Shown here: positions 8,391 to 15,785 of the stretch, piece after piece
Layout of the letters: each line of letters opens with the position of its first letter
How positions within the stretch are numbered: position 1 is the first letter of the stretch
Source: Lysobacterales bacterium
GTDB lineage: Bacteria; Pseudomonadota; Gammaproteobacteria; Xanthomonadales; Xanthomonadaceae
DNA length: 64,000 bases
Assembly: GCA_019510125.1 (NCBI GenBank)
Contig: JAEKKX010000012.1
Location: 62,001 to 126,000, forward strand
Direction of reading: 5' to 3'
The notes under the pieces: model-generated
Seen by the model: only the letters and a program-made list of their open reading frames with translations
The model's database searches: none
Told to the model about the DNA's origin: nothing
Program-made: the position numbers and the translations under genes

Positions 8391-9002
8391 ATGTTCAAGC
8401 GTGTCGCCATCGTCATGTTGTCCGCATTCGCATTGTCCGCGCTGTCGCCCGCCTTCGCCGGCGAGAAGGTCAAGGCGCCCGAGATCGCCGACGATGCGCG
8501 CAATCCGCCGCCGGCGGTCGCGCTGAAGACTTTCCAGCGGTTCGAGCTGTCGCCGGTCGCGATGGGCGCGCCGTGGGCCGGGCAGAAGGCCAACGAAGAA
8601 GCGAAGCGGCATCTCCAGGAGAACCTCGACGAACGCGCCAGGCCGCTGGTCGCCGAATGGAACGCCCTGCCCGCGGGCGATGCGCCGCGCACCCTGAAGA
8701 TCGAACCGGAGATCGCCTACGTCCGCTTCATCACCGGCGGCAAGCGCTTCTTCGGCGGCGCCTTCGCCGGCGGCTCGGCGGTGCTGCTGAAGGTCAGGCT
8801 GACCGATGCGGCGTCCGGCGAAGTCGTCGGCGAGCCGCAGTTCTACCAGCACGCCAATGCGTTCAGCGCGACCTACACCTTCGGCGCGATGGACAAGCAC
8901 ATGATGATCCGCCTCTCGGCGATGGTCGCCGACTACCTCAAGGCCAATCGCGACGCCCCGGTCGGCGGCCCGGTGGCGGTCGCGCCGGGACATGAGGAAT
9001 GA
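8391..9002 (+). CDS. Secreted DUF4410-like protein
   Basis: A 203-residue exported protein with a clear signal peptide (residues 1-23, cleaved after AFA). The mature part has a TLKIEPEIAYVRF strand, a glycine-rich GGAFAGGSAVLLKVRLTD segment and a VVGEPQFYQH motif. This resembles DUF4410-type periplasmic or outer-membrane-associated proteins, which have no proven function. It follows the ketoreductase by 44 nt on the same strand and has AGAGGGG as a ribosome-binding site, so it may be co-transcribed with the pigment operon. Nothing links it biochemically to the pigment. Confidence 0.65.
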   Translation: MFKRVAIVMLSAFALSALSPAFAGEKVKAPEIADDARNPPPAVALKTFQRFELSPVAMGAPWAGQKANEEAKRHLQENLDERARPLVAEWNALPAGDAPRTLKIEPEIAYVRFITGGKRFFGGAFAGGSAVLLKVRLTDAASGEVVGEPQFYQHANAFSATYTFGAMDKHMMIRLSAMVADYLKANRDAPVGGPVAVAPGHEE

Positions 9003-9100
9003 GCCCGTCCAGTCGGGGATCGTGACGACGGGAGGGCCTCGGATATCGATCACCAGCAAGCACGCAAGGGGCGTCAAATCACCCGTCGCGAGGAAACGAA

Positions 9101-9721
9101 ATGAGGCGTCCGCATACTGTCCTACTGTTGCTTGCGCTCCTGTTCGCGCAGCCGGCTTTCGCGAAGAACAAGTACATGAGCGTCGCACGGGACCAGGATC
9201 CCGGACCACAGTCCGAAAAGGCGATGGTGGTGTTCCTGCGCGCAGGCTTCATGGGCGGCAAGGCAACCGCCTCCGTCTACGATGGCACGGACGACCGCGT
9301 GGACTTCCTCGGCATCCTGTATTCCGGTGACCGCCTCGCCGTTCAGGTGGAACCCGGGTTCCACCGCTTCATGGCATACGCCGAGAACGCCGATTTCCTC
9401 GATGCGACGCTCGAGGCGGGCAAGCGCTACTACATCCTCGTGCGCGCGAGGCCGGGCATGGCGAAGGCTCGGTTCTCGCTGATTCCCTTCCACCCGGGCG
9501 TCGACGCAGAGTACAGCCTGCAGGGGAAGGATTTCAGATCATGGTACGGCGCCGCCACATTCGTCGAACGCACGGCCGCCGCGGATGCCTGGTACGACGA
9601 ACACCGCGAAGACGTCGCGAAAAAGAAAGCGATCTATCTCGTGAAGTGGAACGCGATGTCGCCGGAAGATCGTGCAGTTTTGACGCTCCGGCCAGAGGAT
9701 GGCGTCACGGCGCTTCCGTGA
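9101..9721 (+). CDS. Secreted protein, DUF2846-like
   Basis: A 206-residue exported protein with a signal peptide (residues 1-22, ending QPAFA). The mature part begins KAMVVFLRAGFMGGKATASVY and continues with beta-strand-rich sequence resembling DUF2846-type periplasmic domains (conversion of a small ligand or pilus-like role unknown). The C-terminus holds a helical WNAMSPEDRAVL segment that is uncommon in that family. A strong GAGGAAA ribosome-binding site precedes the ATG. It lies last in the plus-strand series and ends at a hairpin shared with the convergent flavoprotein gene. No function can be assigned. Confidence 0.62.
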   Translation: MRRPHTVLLLLALLFAQPAFAKNKYMSVARDQDPGPQSEKAMVVFLRAGFMGGKATASVYDGTDDRVDFLGILYSGDRLAVQVEPGFHRFMAYAENADFLDATLEAGKRYYILVRARPGMAKARFSLIPFHPGVDAEYSLQGKDFRSWYGAATFVERTAAADAWYDEHREDVAKKKAIYLVKWNAMSPEDRAVLTLRPEDGVTALP

Positions 9722-9729
9722 AGCGCCGT
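9707..9729. terminator. Hairpin between convergent pigment-cluster operons
   Basis: A perfect 10-bp stem ACGGCGCTTC/GAAGCGCCGT with a 3-nt loop overlaps the stop codon of the upstream plus-strand gene and lies 17 bp from the stop of the minus-strand flavoprotein gene. It has no T-run, so it is only a candidate bidirectional terminator. Confidence 0.45.
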
Positions 9730-9745
9730 CGCGCACGGTCCGCAG

Positions 9746-11428
9746 TTACGCCGCCGCGTACCAGGCCGGCGCCAGCGACGCCGGTGCGGCCGCCGCTTCG
9801 GCCCCGGTCCCGGCGTCGAGCAGCGCCGCCAGTCCGCCGTCGTCGAGCTGCGGATGCGCGGCGCGGGCGCGCTGCAGGATCTCGGCCGCCAGCCATTCCA
9901 TCCGCGCCACGTTGTCGCGCACGCGCTGCATGAACGCCGGGTTGTCCAGCGCGTCGTGCAGCGCCCGGTTCATCTCGTGGAACCAGTCGATGCCGAACTG
10001 GTCGAGCAGGCGGCCGTCGAGCGCGGCGGCATCGGGCCCGCCCGCGATGCGGTTGGCGTCGCCCCAGGCGCGCAGCAGCGCCTGCATCGCGAGGTTGAGC
10101 GCGCGGCCGCGCTCGAACTGCGGCCGCAGCCGGCCCAGCAGCGAGACTTCGGTGAGCTTGTCGCCGCACATCAGCGGCGCGAGCAGCGCCCAGTAGTAGG
10201 TGTAGTCCCAGATCACCTTGACCGGCATCACCTGGGCGTCGCCGAACAGCGCGTACTGGTCTCGGTACAGCGTCATCGTGTTCTCGAAGAACCCGAAGTA
10301 GAGCTGCTGGTACAGCTCGGCGTACGGCGCGAACGGCTGCCCCGCGCGGTCCTTCGCGACCAGGTCGCAGATCAGCGTGTTGGAGATGCCGATGAAATCG
10401 CTGCCCGGCGAATAGAACGGGTCGAGGAACACGCCCGCCTCGCCGGTCAGCGCCCAGCGGTCGGCGCTGAACACCTGCTTGCAGCCGTAGGAGAAATGGC
10501 GCAGGAACAGGAAGTCCTGCAGCCGGTGTTCCGGGCGGTCGAGCGCCTCGGCCACGCGCGGCTGGTGCGTGCGCAGCCAGGCCATCGCCTTGTCGTGGGT
10601 GTTCATCGTCTCCAGCGGATGCATTTTCGCGTCGCAGACGATGCCCAGCGAATGCGCGCCGGAGGACAGCGGGATCATCCAGAACCAGTAGCCGGGGCCG
10701 CACATGTGGTTGGTCGAACGCCAGCGGTCCGGCGGCGTGCAGCGCGACCGCCACGCGGCGTCGTCCGACCACGCGGCCGGATCGACCACGCCGTCCACCC
10801 GCCACCACACCGCGTTGGCGTCGTGGCTTTCCTGCACGGCGAGGTCGCGCTTGCGCTTGATCAGGCCGGCGCGCCCGCTGGCGTCGACGACCCAGCGCGC
10901 GTCGGCGACGTGGGTGGCGCCGTCGTGTTCCCAGGTGACGGTGTGCGCGGCGTCGCCGTCGCGCAGTTCGATGCCGCGCACGATGGCGCCGTCGTCGAAG
11001 CGCACGCCGAGACGGCGCGCTTCCTCGCCGAGGAAGTTCTCGAAGCGGCCGCGGTCGATCTGCCACGACGGCGTCGGCAGGATCCGGCTGACGCCCAGCT
11101 CGGTGCAGCGGTCGAGGTCGTGGCGGCCGTCGCTGAAGAAGAAGCGGAAGCCGAACTTGCGGATGTGCTCGCGCTCCAGGTGCTCGCGCAGGCCGAGCAC
11201 GTTGGCGAAGTAGTGCGCGCCGATCTCGACCGTGGATTCGCCGACCTTGTGCGCGGCCTCGGGCACCGGATGCGCGCGGCGCTCCAGCACCCGCACGTCG
11301 ATCGCCGGGTCCTGCCGCTTGAGCTGCAGCGCCAGGGTCAGCCCGGCGAGGCCGCCGCCGAGGACGAGCACGTCGCAGGGGTCGCGGGCCGGACCGAGCG
11401 TGGGGGAAGGTGTCGAAGCAACGGTCAT
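9746..11428 (-). CDS. Second FAD-dependent halogenase-like oxidoreductase
   Basis: A 560-residue flavoprotein of the tryptophan-halogenase-like group found in xanthomonadin clusters. The Rossmann motif LGGGLAG is at residues 23-29. The KVGEST segment follows at 61-66, Lys91 in KFGFRF fits the catalytic lysine, and WFWMIP (248-253) matches WxWxIP. A GEAGVFLDPF segment supplies the second FAD contact. The C-terminal 150 residues are helical and longer than in simple halogenases. The ATG overlaps the stop of the GT2 gene (ATGA), so it is the last gene of a minus-strand operon. It may halogenate, hydroxylate or oxidise the polyene; xanthomonadins are brominated in some strains. Confidence 0.87.
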   Translation of the reverse strand: MTVASTPSPTLGPARDPCDVLVLGGGLAGLTLALQLKRQDPAIDVRVLERRAHPVPEAAHKVGESTVEIGAHYFANVLGLREHLEREHIRKFGFRFFFSDGRHDLDRCTELGVSRILPTPSWQIDRGRFENFLGEEARRLGVRFDDGAIVRGIELRDGDAAHTVTWEHDGATHVADARWVVDASGRAGLIKRKRDLAVQESHDANAVWWRVDGVVDPAAWSDDAAWRSRCTPPDRWRSTNHMCGPGYWFWMIPLSSGAHSLGIVCDAKMHPLETMNTHDKAMAWLRTHQPRVAEALDRPEHRLQDFLFLRHFSYGCKQVFSADRWALTGEAGVFLDPFYSPGSDFIGISNTLICDLVAKDRAGQPFAPYAELYQQLYFGFFENTMTLYRDQYALFGDAQVMPVKVIWDYTYYWALLAPLMCGDKLTEVSLLGRLRPQFERGRALNLAMQALLRAWGDANRIAGGPDAAALDGRLLDQFGIDWFHEMNRALHDALDNPAFMQRVRDNVARMEWLAAEILQRARAAHPQLDDGGLAALLDAGTGAEAAAAPASLAPAWYAAA

Positions 11429-12309
11429 CGCGGGCCTCCCGCGCCGAATTCGCCCGTGGGATCGTCGATCACCGGCCGGTTGGCGCGGGTGCGACGGTAT
11501 TCGCGGACCACGTGGCCGTAGCGCCACACCTGCACCACCACGTGCGAGGTGATGCGCCAGAGGTCGTGCAGCGGCCGGAAGTGGCTCTTGCGGAACTTCT
11601 CGACCGCGCCGGCGCCGGCGTAGCGCGATTCGATCGGCACCGAGACCGCGCCCATGCCGAGCCGGCGCGCGGCGCTGATCAGGATCTGCGCCTCGAACAC
11701 GAAGTCCTCGCCGGGCACGTCTTCCAGCGCGGCGACCGCGGCCGGGTACAGGCGCTGGCCGCTCTGGGTGTCGGCGATCAGGTAGCCGCAGCCCCAGGCG
11801 ATGCCCCAGTCGCCGAATTCGTTGGCGAGGCGGCGATAGGTCGGCTGCTGCGCGCGCTTGCGCAGCCGCGCGCCGATCACGATGCAGCGCGGATGGCGGT
11901 TGCCGGCGGCGATCAGGCGCGGGATGTCGGCGGCCAGGTGCTGGCCGTCGCCGTCCATGGTCAGCACCGCCGCCGCGCCCAGGCGCAGCGCTTCGCGGAA
12001 GCCGTCGCGCAGGCTCGCGCCCTTGCCCATGCGCCGCTCGTGGCGCAGCAGCGTCACCGGCAGGTCGGCGATCTTCTCGGCGGTGCCGTCGTCGGAACCG
12101 TCGTCGATCACGATCACCCGGTCGCATTCGCGCAGCGCGCCTTCGACCACCTCGCGGATGCGCAGCGCCTCGTTGAGGGCGGGGATGACCGCGACCACGT
12201 TGCCGCGGTGGTAGTCGTTGCGGTCGTGATCGCTGCGGTCGTGGTCGCTACGATCGTGGACCGCGGCCGCGGTGCGGGCCGCGGCGATGGCGGGGCCGGG
12301 CTCAGCCAT
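11425..12309 (-). CDS. GT2-family glycosyltransferase of pigment cluster
   Basis: A 294-residue family 2 glycosyltransferase. The nucleotide-sugar fold starts at VVAVIPALNEA (about residue 39), followed by IDDGSDDGT and the DxD-type TMDGDGQH. Similar genes in aryl-polyene clusters are thought to glycosylate or otherwise modify the lipid anchor of the pigment. The first 38 residues are unusual: three tandem HDRSD/HDRND pentapeptides encoded by a 15-bp repeat. The chosen ATG gives an 8-nt overlap with the upstream ketosynthase-like gene. A start inside the repeat cannot be excluded. The stop overlaps the flavoprotein start (ATGA). Confidence 0.85.
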   Translation of the reverse strand: MAEPGPAIAAARTAAAVHDRSDHDRSDHDRNDYHRGNVVAVIPALNEALRIREVVEGALRECDRVIVIDDGSDDGTAEKIADLPVTLLRHERRMGKGASLRDGFREALRLGAAAVLTMDGDGQHLAADIPRLIAAGNRHPRCIVIGARLRKRAQQPTYRRLANEFGDWGIAWGCGYLIADTQSGQRLYPAAVAALEDVPGEDFVFEAQILISAARRLGMGAVSVPIESRYAGAGAVEKFRKSHFRPLHDLWRITSHVVVQVWRYGHVVREYRRTRANRPVIDDPTGEFGAGGPR

Positions 12310-13096
12310 ACGCCAGCTCCACGCGCAGCACGCGACCGGGGCCGGCGGCCAGCGAGGCATGGGCGGCGCCGGAGGCCAGCGCATCGAACAGCGGCAGCAT
12401 CGGCGCCATCGGGTTGCGCGCGCCGCGCGCCCCGAGCGGGCCAGGCGCATCGGCCAGGCCGTCGCCGAGCCATGCCTGCAGCCGCGGGCCGCGGCCGGCG
12501 CCGGGGCGGCCGTCGTCGCGGGCCAGCACCAGCGCCCCGCCGAGCAGCCCCTCGGCGACGTGGACCGAGTGCAGCGGGCCGGTGGCGCCGGTGTCGTAGC
12601 CGACCAGAAGCACCGCGTCGTCGCCTTCGGCCAACTGCGCCAGCGCCTCGATCAGGCCCTGCGCGAAGCTGGCGTCGTAGGCGCTGATCGCGGTCGCCGC
12701 GCGGACGCAACCGGCGCCGATCGTCCAGTAGCCGGCGGCGGCGTTGTGGACCGAGTTGTGGAACTTCGTCGGCGACATCGCGCGCGGATCGGCGGCGAGG
12801 GTGGCGCAGATCGTGTCGGTGATGGTGAGGTCGCCGTGGGTCGAGGCGAACACCGACGGCAGCGTCGCCGGGTCGCGGCCGGCGGCTTGGCAGGCGGCCA
12901 GCGCGACGTCCAGCGCCACCGCCACCGACTCCGGCGCGCGCCGGCGCTCGTTCGGCGGCAGCAGTTGCGGCGAGGGCTTGTTCGGCGCGGCGTCCGGCAG
13001 CGCGGCGTCGGCGACGAACGCCCGCGCGGCGTCCCACGACGGCAGGCCGCCGGCCCAGAAACCGATGCCTTCGATGCGGGCGGCGAGCGCGCTCAT
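12302..13096 (-). CDS. Ketosynthase-like chain-length-factor protein
   Basis: A 264-residue half-length ketoacyl-synthase homologue of the Ketoacyl-synt_2 type. It retains thiolase-fold signatures (FASTHGDLTITD, HNSVHNAAAGYWTIG) but has no ACSS-type catalytic cysteine. It therefore probably forms a heterodimer with the complete ketosynthase encoded immediately upstream and sets chain length, as chain-length factors do in type II polyketide and aryl-polyene systems. The ATG overlaps the stop of the ketosynthase gene by 4 nt. A catalytic role on its own is unlikely. Confidence 0.83.
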   Translation of the reverse strand: MSALAARIEGIGFWAGGLPSWDAARAFVADAALPDAAPNKPSPQLLPPNERRRAPESVAVALDVALAACQAAGRDPATLPSVFASTHGDLTITDTICATLAADPRAMSPTKFHNSVHNAAAGYWTIGAGCVRAATAISAYDASFAQGLIEALAQLAEGDDAVLLVGYDTGATGPLHSVHVAEGLLGGALVLARDDGRPGAGRGPRLQAWLGDGLADAPGPLGARGARNPMAPMLPLFDALASGAAHASLAAGPGRVLRVELAYG

Positions 13097-14322
13097 GCCG
13101 CACCCCCGAACACCAGCGCGCAGTTGTTGCCGCCGAAGCCGAAGGAGTTGTTCATCGCGTAGCGGATCGGGCGCTCGGCGTTGCCGAAGCGGATCTGCGG
13201 ACCGCAGGCCGGATCGGGCTGTGCTTCTCCGCCGTCCGCGTCGCCGAGCATGCCCGGCAGCAGGCCGCGTTCCAGCGCGAGCAGCGCGAACACCGATTCG
13301 ACGATGCCGGCGGCACCCAGGGTGTGGCCGGTCCAGCCCTTGGTGGAGCTGGCGTGCAGCGTCGCCGGGAACAGCGCCGCGACCGCGGCGGCTTCGACGC
13401 TGTCGTTCGCCGGGGTCGCGGTGCCATGCAGGTTGAGGTAGCCGATCGCGTCCGCGGCGAGGCCGGCGCGGGCGAGCGCGTCGCCCATGCACAGCCGCGC
13501 GCCGAGGCCTTCGGGATGCGGCGTGGACATGTGGTGGGCGTCGCTGCTCTCGCCGTAGCCGCACAGGCGCAGCGGCGCGTCCTCGCCGACGGCGAGGCGC
13601 TCGAGGATCGCGTAGCCGCCGGCCTCGCCGAGGTTGAGGCCGTCGCGGCGCGCGTCGAACGGCAGGCAGCGCCGCTGCGACACCAGGCCCAGCGAATTGA
13701 AGCCGAACAGCACGCTGCCGCACAGCGTGTCGATGCCGCCGACCAGCGCCGCGTCGACGACGCCGGCGTGGATCAGCCGCGCCGCCTGCGCGAACACCTT
13801 GGCGCTGGAGGAGCAGGCGGTGGCGACGGTCACGCACGGCCCGCGCAGTCCGGTGGCGGCCTGCACGAAATGGCCCGGCGAATGCGGCGTGTGCAGCAAC
13901 GGCTGGCGCAGGTCGGCCGGGAAGGCGTCGCCGTCGAGCCGGGTGTAGGCCTCTTCGCTGGCGCCGATGCTGGAGGTGGAGGTGCCGATCACCACCGCGA
14001 CGCGCTCGGCGCCGTGGCGGGCGCGCAGCGCGGCGACCGCGTCCATCAGTCCGTCCTGCTGCAGCGCAAGCCAGGCGAGGCGGTTGTTGCGGCAGTCGAG
14101 CGCGGCCAGCCCGGCGGGCAGGCGCACGGCCTCGACGCCTTCGACGCGGCCGATCCAGGTCTCCAGCCGGGCGTCGGCGGTGGCGCCGTCGCCGAAATCG
14201 TTGCGGCGCAGTCCGCTGCGGCGCGTCCGCAGCGCGTCGGCCTGGGCCTCGCGGCCGTGTCCGAGCGCGGTGGTGGCGGTATGGGCGCGGACCGCCAGCG
14301 GCGGCATCGGGGAAACGGACAT
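13093..14322 (-). CDS. Beta-ketoacyl-ACP synthase of aryl-polyene/xanthomonadin synthesis
   Basis: A 409-residue KAS I/II-type condensing enzyme. The full catalytic triad is visible: Cys170 in TACSSS, His299 in NLHGTATP and His333 in GWTGHT, with a C-terminal NNSFGFGGNN block. It extends the acyl chain on the cluster's carrier protein by decarboxylative Claisen condensation with malonyl-ACP. The gene heads a four-gene minus-strand operon with overlapping ends. The ATG at 14322 was preferred to an upstream in-frame TTG. No strong Shine-Dalgarno sequence is visible, and a shorter start at the next Met (residue 6) is possible. Confidence 0.92.
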   Translation of the reverse strand: MSVSPMPPLAVRAHTATTALGHGREAQADALRTRRSGLRRNDFGDGATADARLETWIGRVEGVEAVRLPAGLAALDCRNNRLAWLALQQDGLMDAVAALRARHGAERVAVVIGTSTSSIGASEEAYTRLDGDAFPADLRQPLLHTPHSPGHFVQAATGLRGPCVTVATACSSSAKVFAQAARLIHAGVVDAALVGGIDTLCGSVLFGFNSLGLVSQRRCLPFDARRDGLNLGEAGGYAILERLAVGEDAPLRLCGYGESSDAHHMSTPHPEGLGARLCMGDALARAGLAADAIGYLNLHGTATPANDSVEAAAVAALFPATLHASSTKGWTGHTLGAAGIVESVFALLALERGLLPGMLGDADGGEAQPDPACGPQIRFGNAERPIRYAMNNSFGFGGNNCALVFGGAA

Positions 14323-14515
14323 GACGGCTGCGGCCAAAGCGTCGCCAGGGCTCGAAAGGAGCGCGGATTATAGGCCACGGGGCCGGTTTCCCGGGATTGC
14401 GCGCCCTCGGCGGGCCGCTGCGGGCGAATCGCACGGTATCCTGCACGACCGCCGTCGGCACGCAGATGCGCCGTCGCGCGGTGCGTTCCTTTCACCAGAT
14501 CACAAGGGGGTTCCC

Positions 14516-14926
14516 GTGCGTTTCGCTGCCATCGTGCTTTCCGTCCTCGCGCTGTTCGCTTTCAGCGGCGCCGCCCATGCGCGCAAGGCGCCGCTCACCG
14601 ATCCGGCCCCGGTGTCGATCCCGGCCGGCCTCGACCAGGAGCAGGTGACCAAGGACATCAAGCGCGCCCTGATCGGCCGCGGCTGGGCCATCGAGCAGGA
14701 GCAGCCGGGCGACATCACCACCGTCCTCCGCCTGCGCGACCACGTCGCGCGCGTCCACGTCACCTGGGACGCCGGCACCATCCGCATCGCGTACGTCGAC
14801 AGCACGAACCTCAATTACGAGGATCGCCGGGGCAAGCGGTTCATCCATCCGAACTACCTGGGCTGGGTCAACAACATCGCGCAGGACATGAAGACCAATC
14901 TGCAGTTGACCGCCCTCGACAAGTGA
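14516..14926 (+). CDS. Small secreted protein of unknown function
   Basis: A 136-residue protein beginning with GTG after an excellent AAGGGGG ribosome-binding site (5-nt spacing). Residues 1-22 are a signal peptide ending GAAHA. The mature domain of about 110 residues has a predicted strand-helix pattern: an N-terminal helix around QVTKDIKRALIGRGW, then strands with TTVLRLRDHVARVHVTW and IRIAYVDST, and an aromatic HPNYLGWVNNIAQDM helix at the end. The pattern resembles small periplasmic proteins common in Xanthomonadaceae. Function is unknown. It is divergent from the ketosynthase operon, separated by about 190 bp. Confidence 0.75.
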   Translation: MRFAAIVLSVLALFAFSGAAHARKAPLTDPAPVSIPAGLDQEQVTKDIKRALIGRGWAIEQEQPGDITTVLRLRDHVARVHVTWDAGTIRIAYVDSTNLNYEDRRGKRFIHPNYLGWVNNIAQDMKTNLQLTALDK

Positions 14927-14997
14927 GTGGCGCGGGCGCGGAGCCGCCGATGGCGGCCTCCGCGGCCCGGTTCCGGCTTTCGATCCCGATCCGACGC

Positions 14998-15681
14998 ATG
15001 ACCCGCCTCGACCATCGCCGCCGCCTGCTGTTCGATCGCCATGTGCTGCACGCGGGCGCGGTCGCGGGCCTGGCCTGCGCGCTGTCCGGCGGACTGGTGT
15101 ACGTGGGCTACTTCGTCCACGTGCTGCGCACCGCGCGGCGCGCGCCGGTGCTGCCGGAGCACGGCGAGACCGTGCTGCTGTTCGGCAAGCACGCGCCCGG
15201 CGGCCGGCTCGACGCCGACTTCTCCGCGCGGATCGCGCGCACCGCCGCGCTCTGGCACGCCCGCGCGCCGCGCCTGCTGGTGCTGCTCGGCGGCGCCGCG
15301 CCGGGCCATCCCGCGGAGGCCGACGTCGCCCGCGACGCGCTGCTCGCCCACGGCCTGCCCGGCGACGCCCCGTTCCGGCTGGAAAAGACTTCGCGCGATA
15401 CCCTTCAGAACCTGCGCAACGCGCGCGCGCTGCTCGCCGCCGATGCGCACCGCGGCCGCGTCACCCTGCTCAGCAACCGCTATCACCTGGCCCGCTGCGC
15501 GCTGTTCGCGCGTCAGCTCGGCTTCGACTGGGAACTGTGCGCCGCCGAGCCCGCGCTGCGGCTCACGCCGGCCACGCTGTGGCGCCTCGCCGGCGAGGCC
15601 GCCTACGTCTGCTGGATCGACCTCGGCACCCGCTACGCGCGCCTCATCGGCCACTCGCGGATGGTCGCGCGGGTGAGCTGA
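14998..15681 (+). CDS. DUF218/YdcF-family membrane-anchored protein
   Basis: A 227-residue protein with one N-terminal membrane segment (about residues 15-38) and a DUF218 (YdcF/ElyC-like) domain. Landmarks are GETVLLFGKHAPGGRLDADFSARI, with the length and spacing of the family, a LLVLLGG strand, SRDTLQNLRNAR (the usual StxTxxNA position) and LLSNRYHLARCALFARQLGF. ElyC proteins influence lipid-carrier/envelope metabolism. The ATG at 14998 was selected because the 25 upstream codons use rare triplets. A GTG at 14923, overlapping the previous stop by 4 nt, is the main alternative and would add 25 residues. Confidence 0.75.
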   Translation: MTRLDHRRRLLFDRHVLHAGAVAGLACALSGGLVYVGYFVHVLRTARRAPVLPEHGETVLLFGKHAPGGRLDADFSARIARTAALWHARAPRLLVLLGGAAPGHPAEADVARDALLAHGLPGDAPFRLEKTSRDTLQNLRNARALLAADAHRGRVTLLSNRYHLARCALFARQLGFDWELCAAEPALRLTPATLWRLAGEAAYVCWIDLGTRYARLIGHSRMVARVS

Positions 15682-15785
15682 CGCGCGCCGCTCGACCCCG
15701 TGGTGCTCAACCCCGTGGCGGCGCCTCGCGCGTTGTCGCATCCGCGCCTGCAGTGCAGCATGGCGCGATCGGACGAGGAGAGACG

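Noticed and set aside
9854-11521. Plus-strand 555-residue open frame over the second flavoprotein
   Set aside because: GC-rich antisense shadow; no ribosome-binding site or domain, while the minus strand encodes a complete flavoprotein.
14923-14997. N-terminal extension of the DUF218 protein from a GTG overlapping the previous stop
   Set aside because: Rare codons and no ribosome-binding site; kept as an alternative start only.
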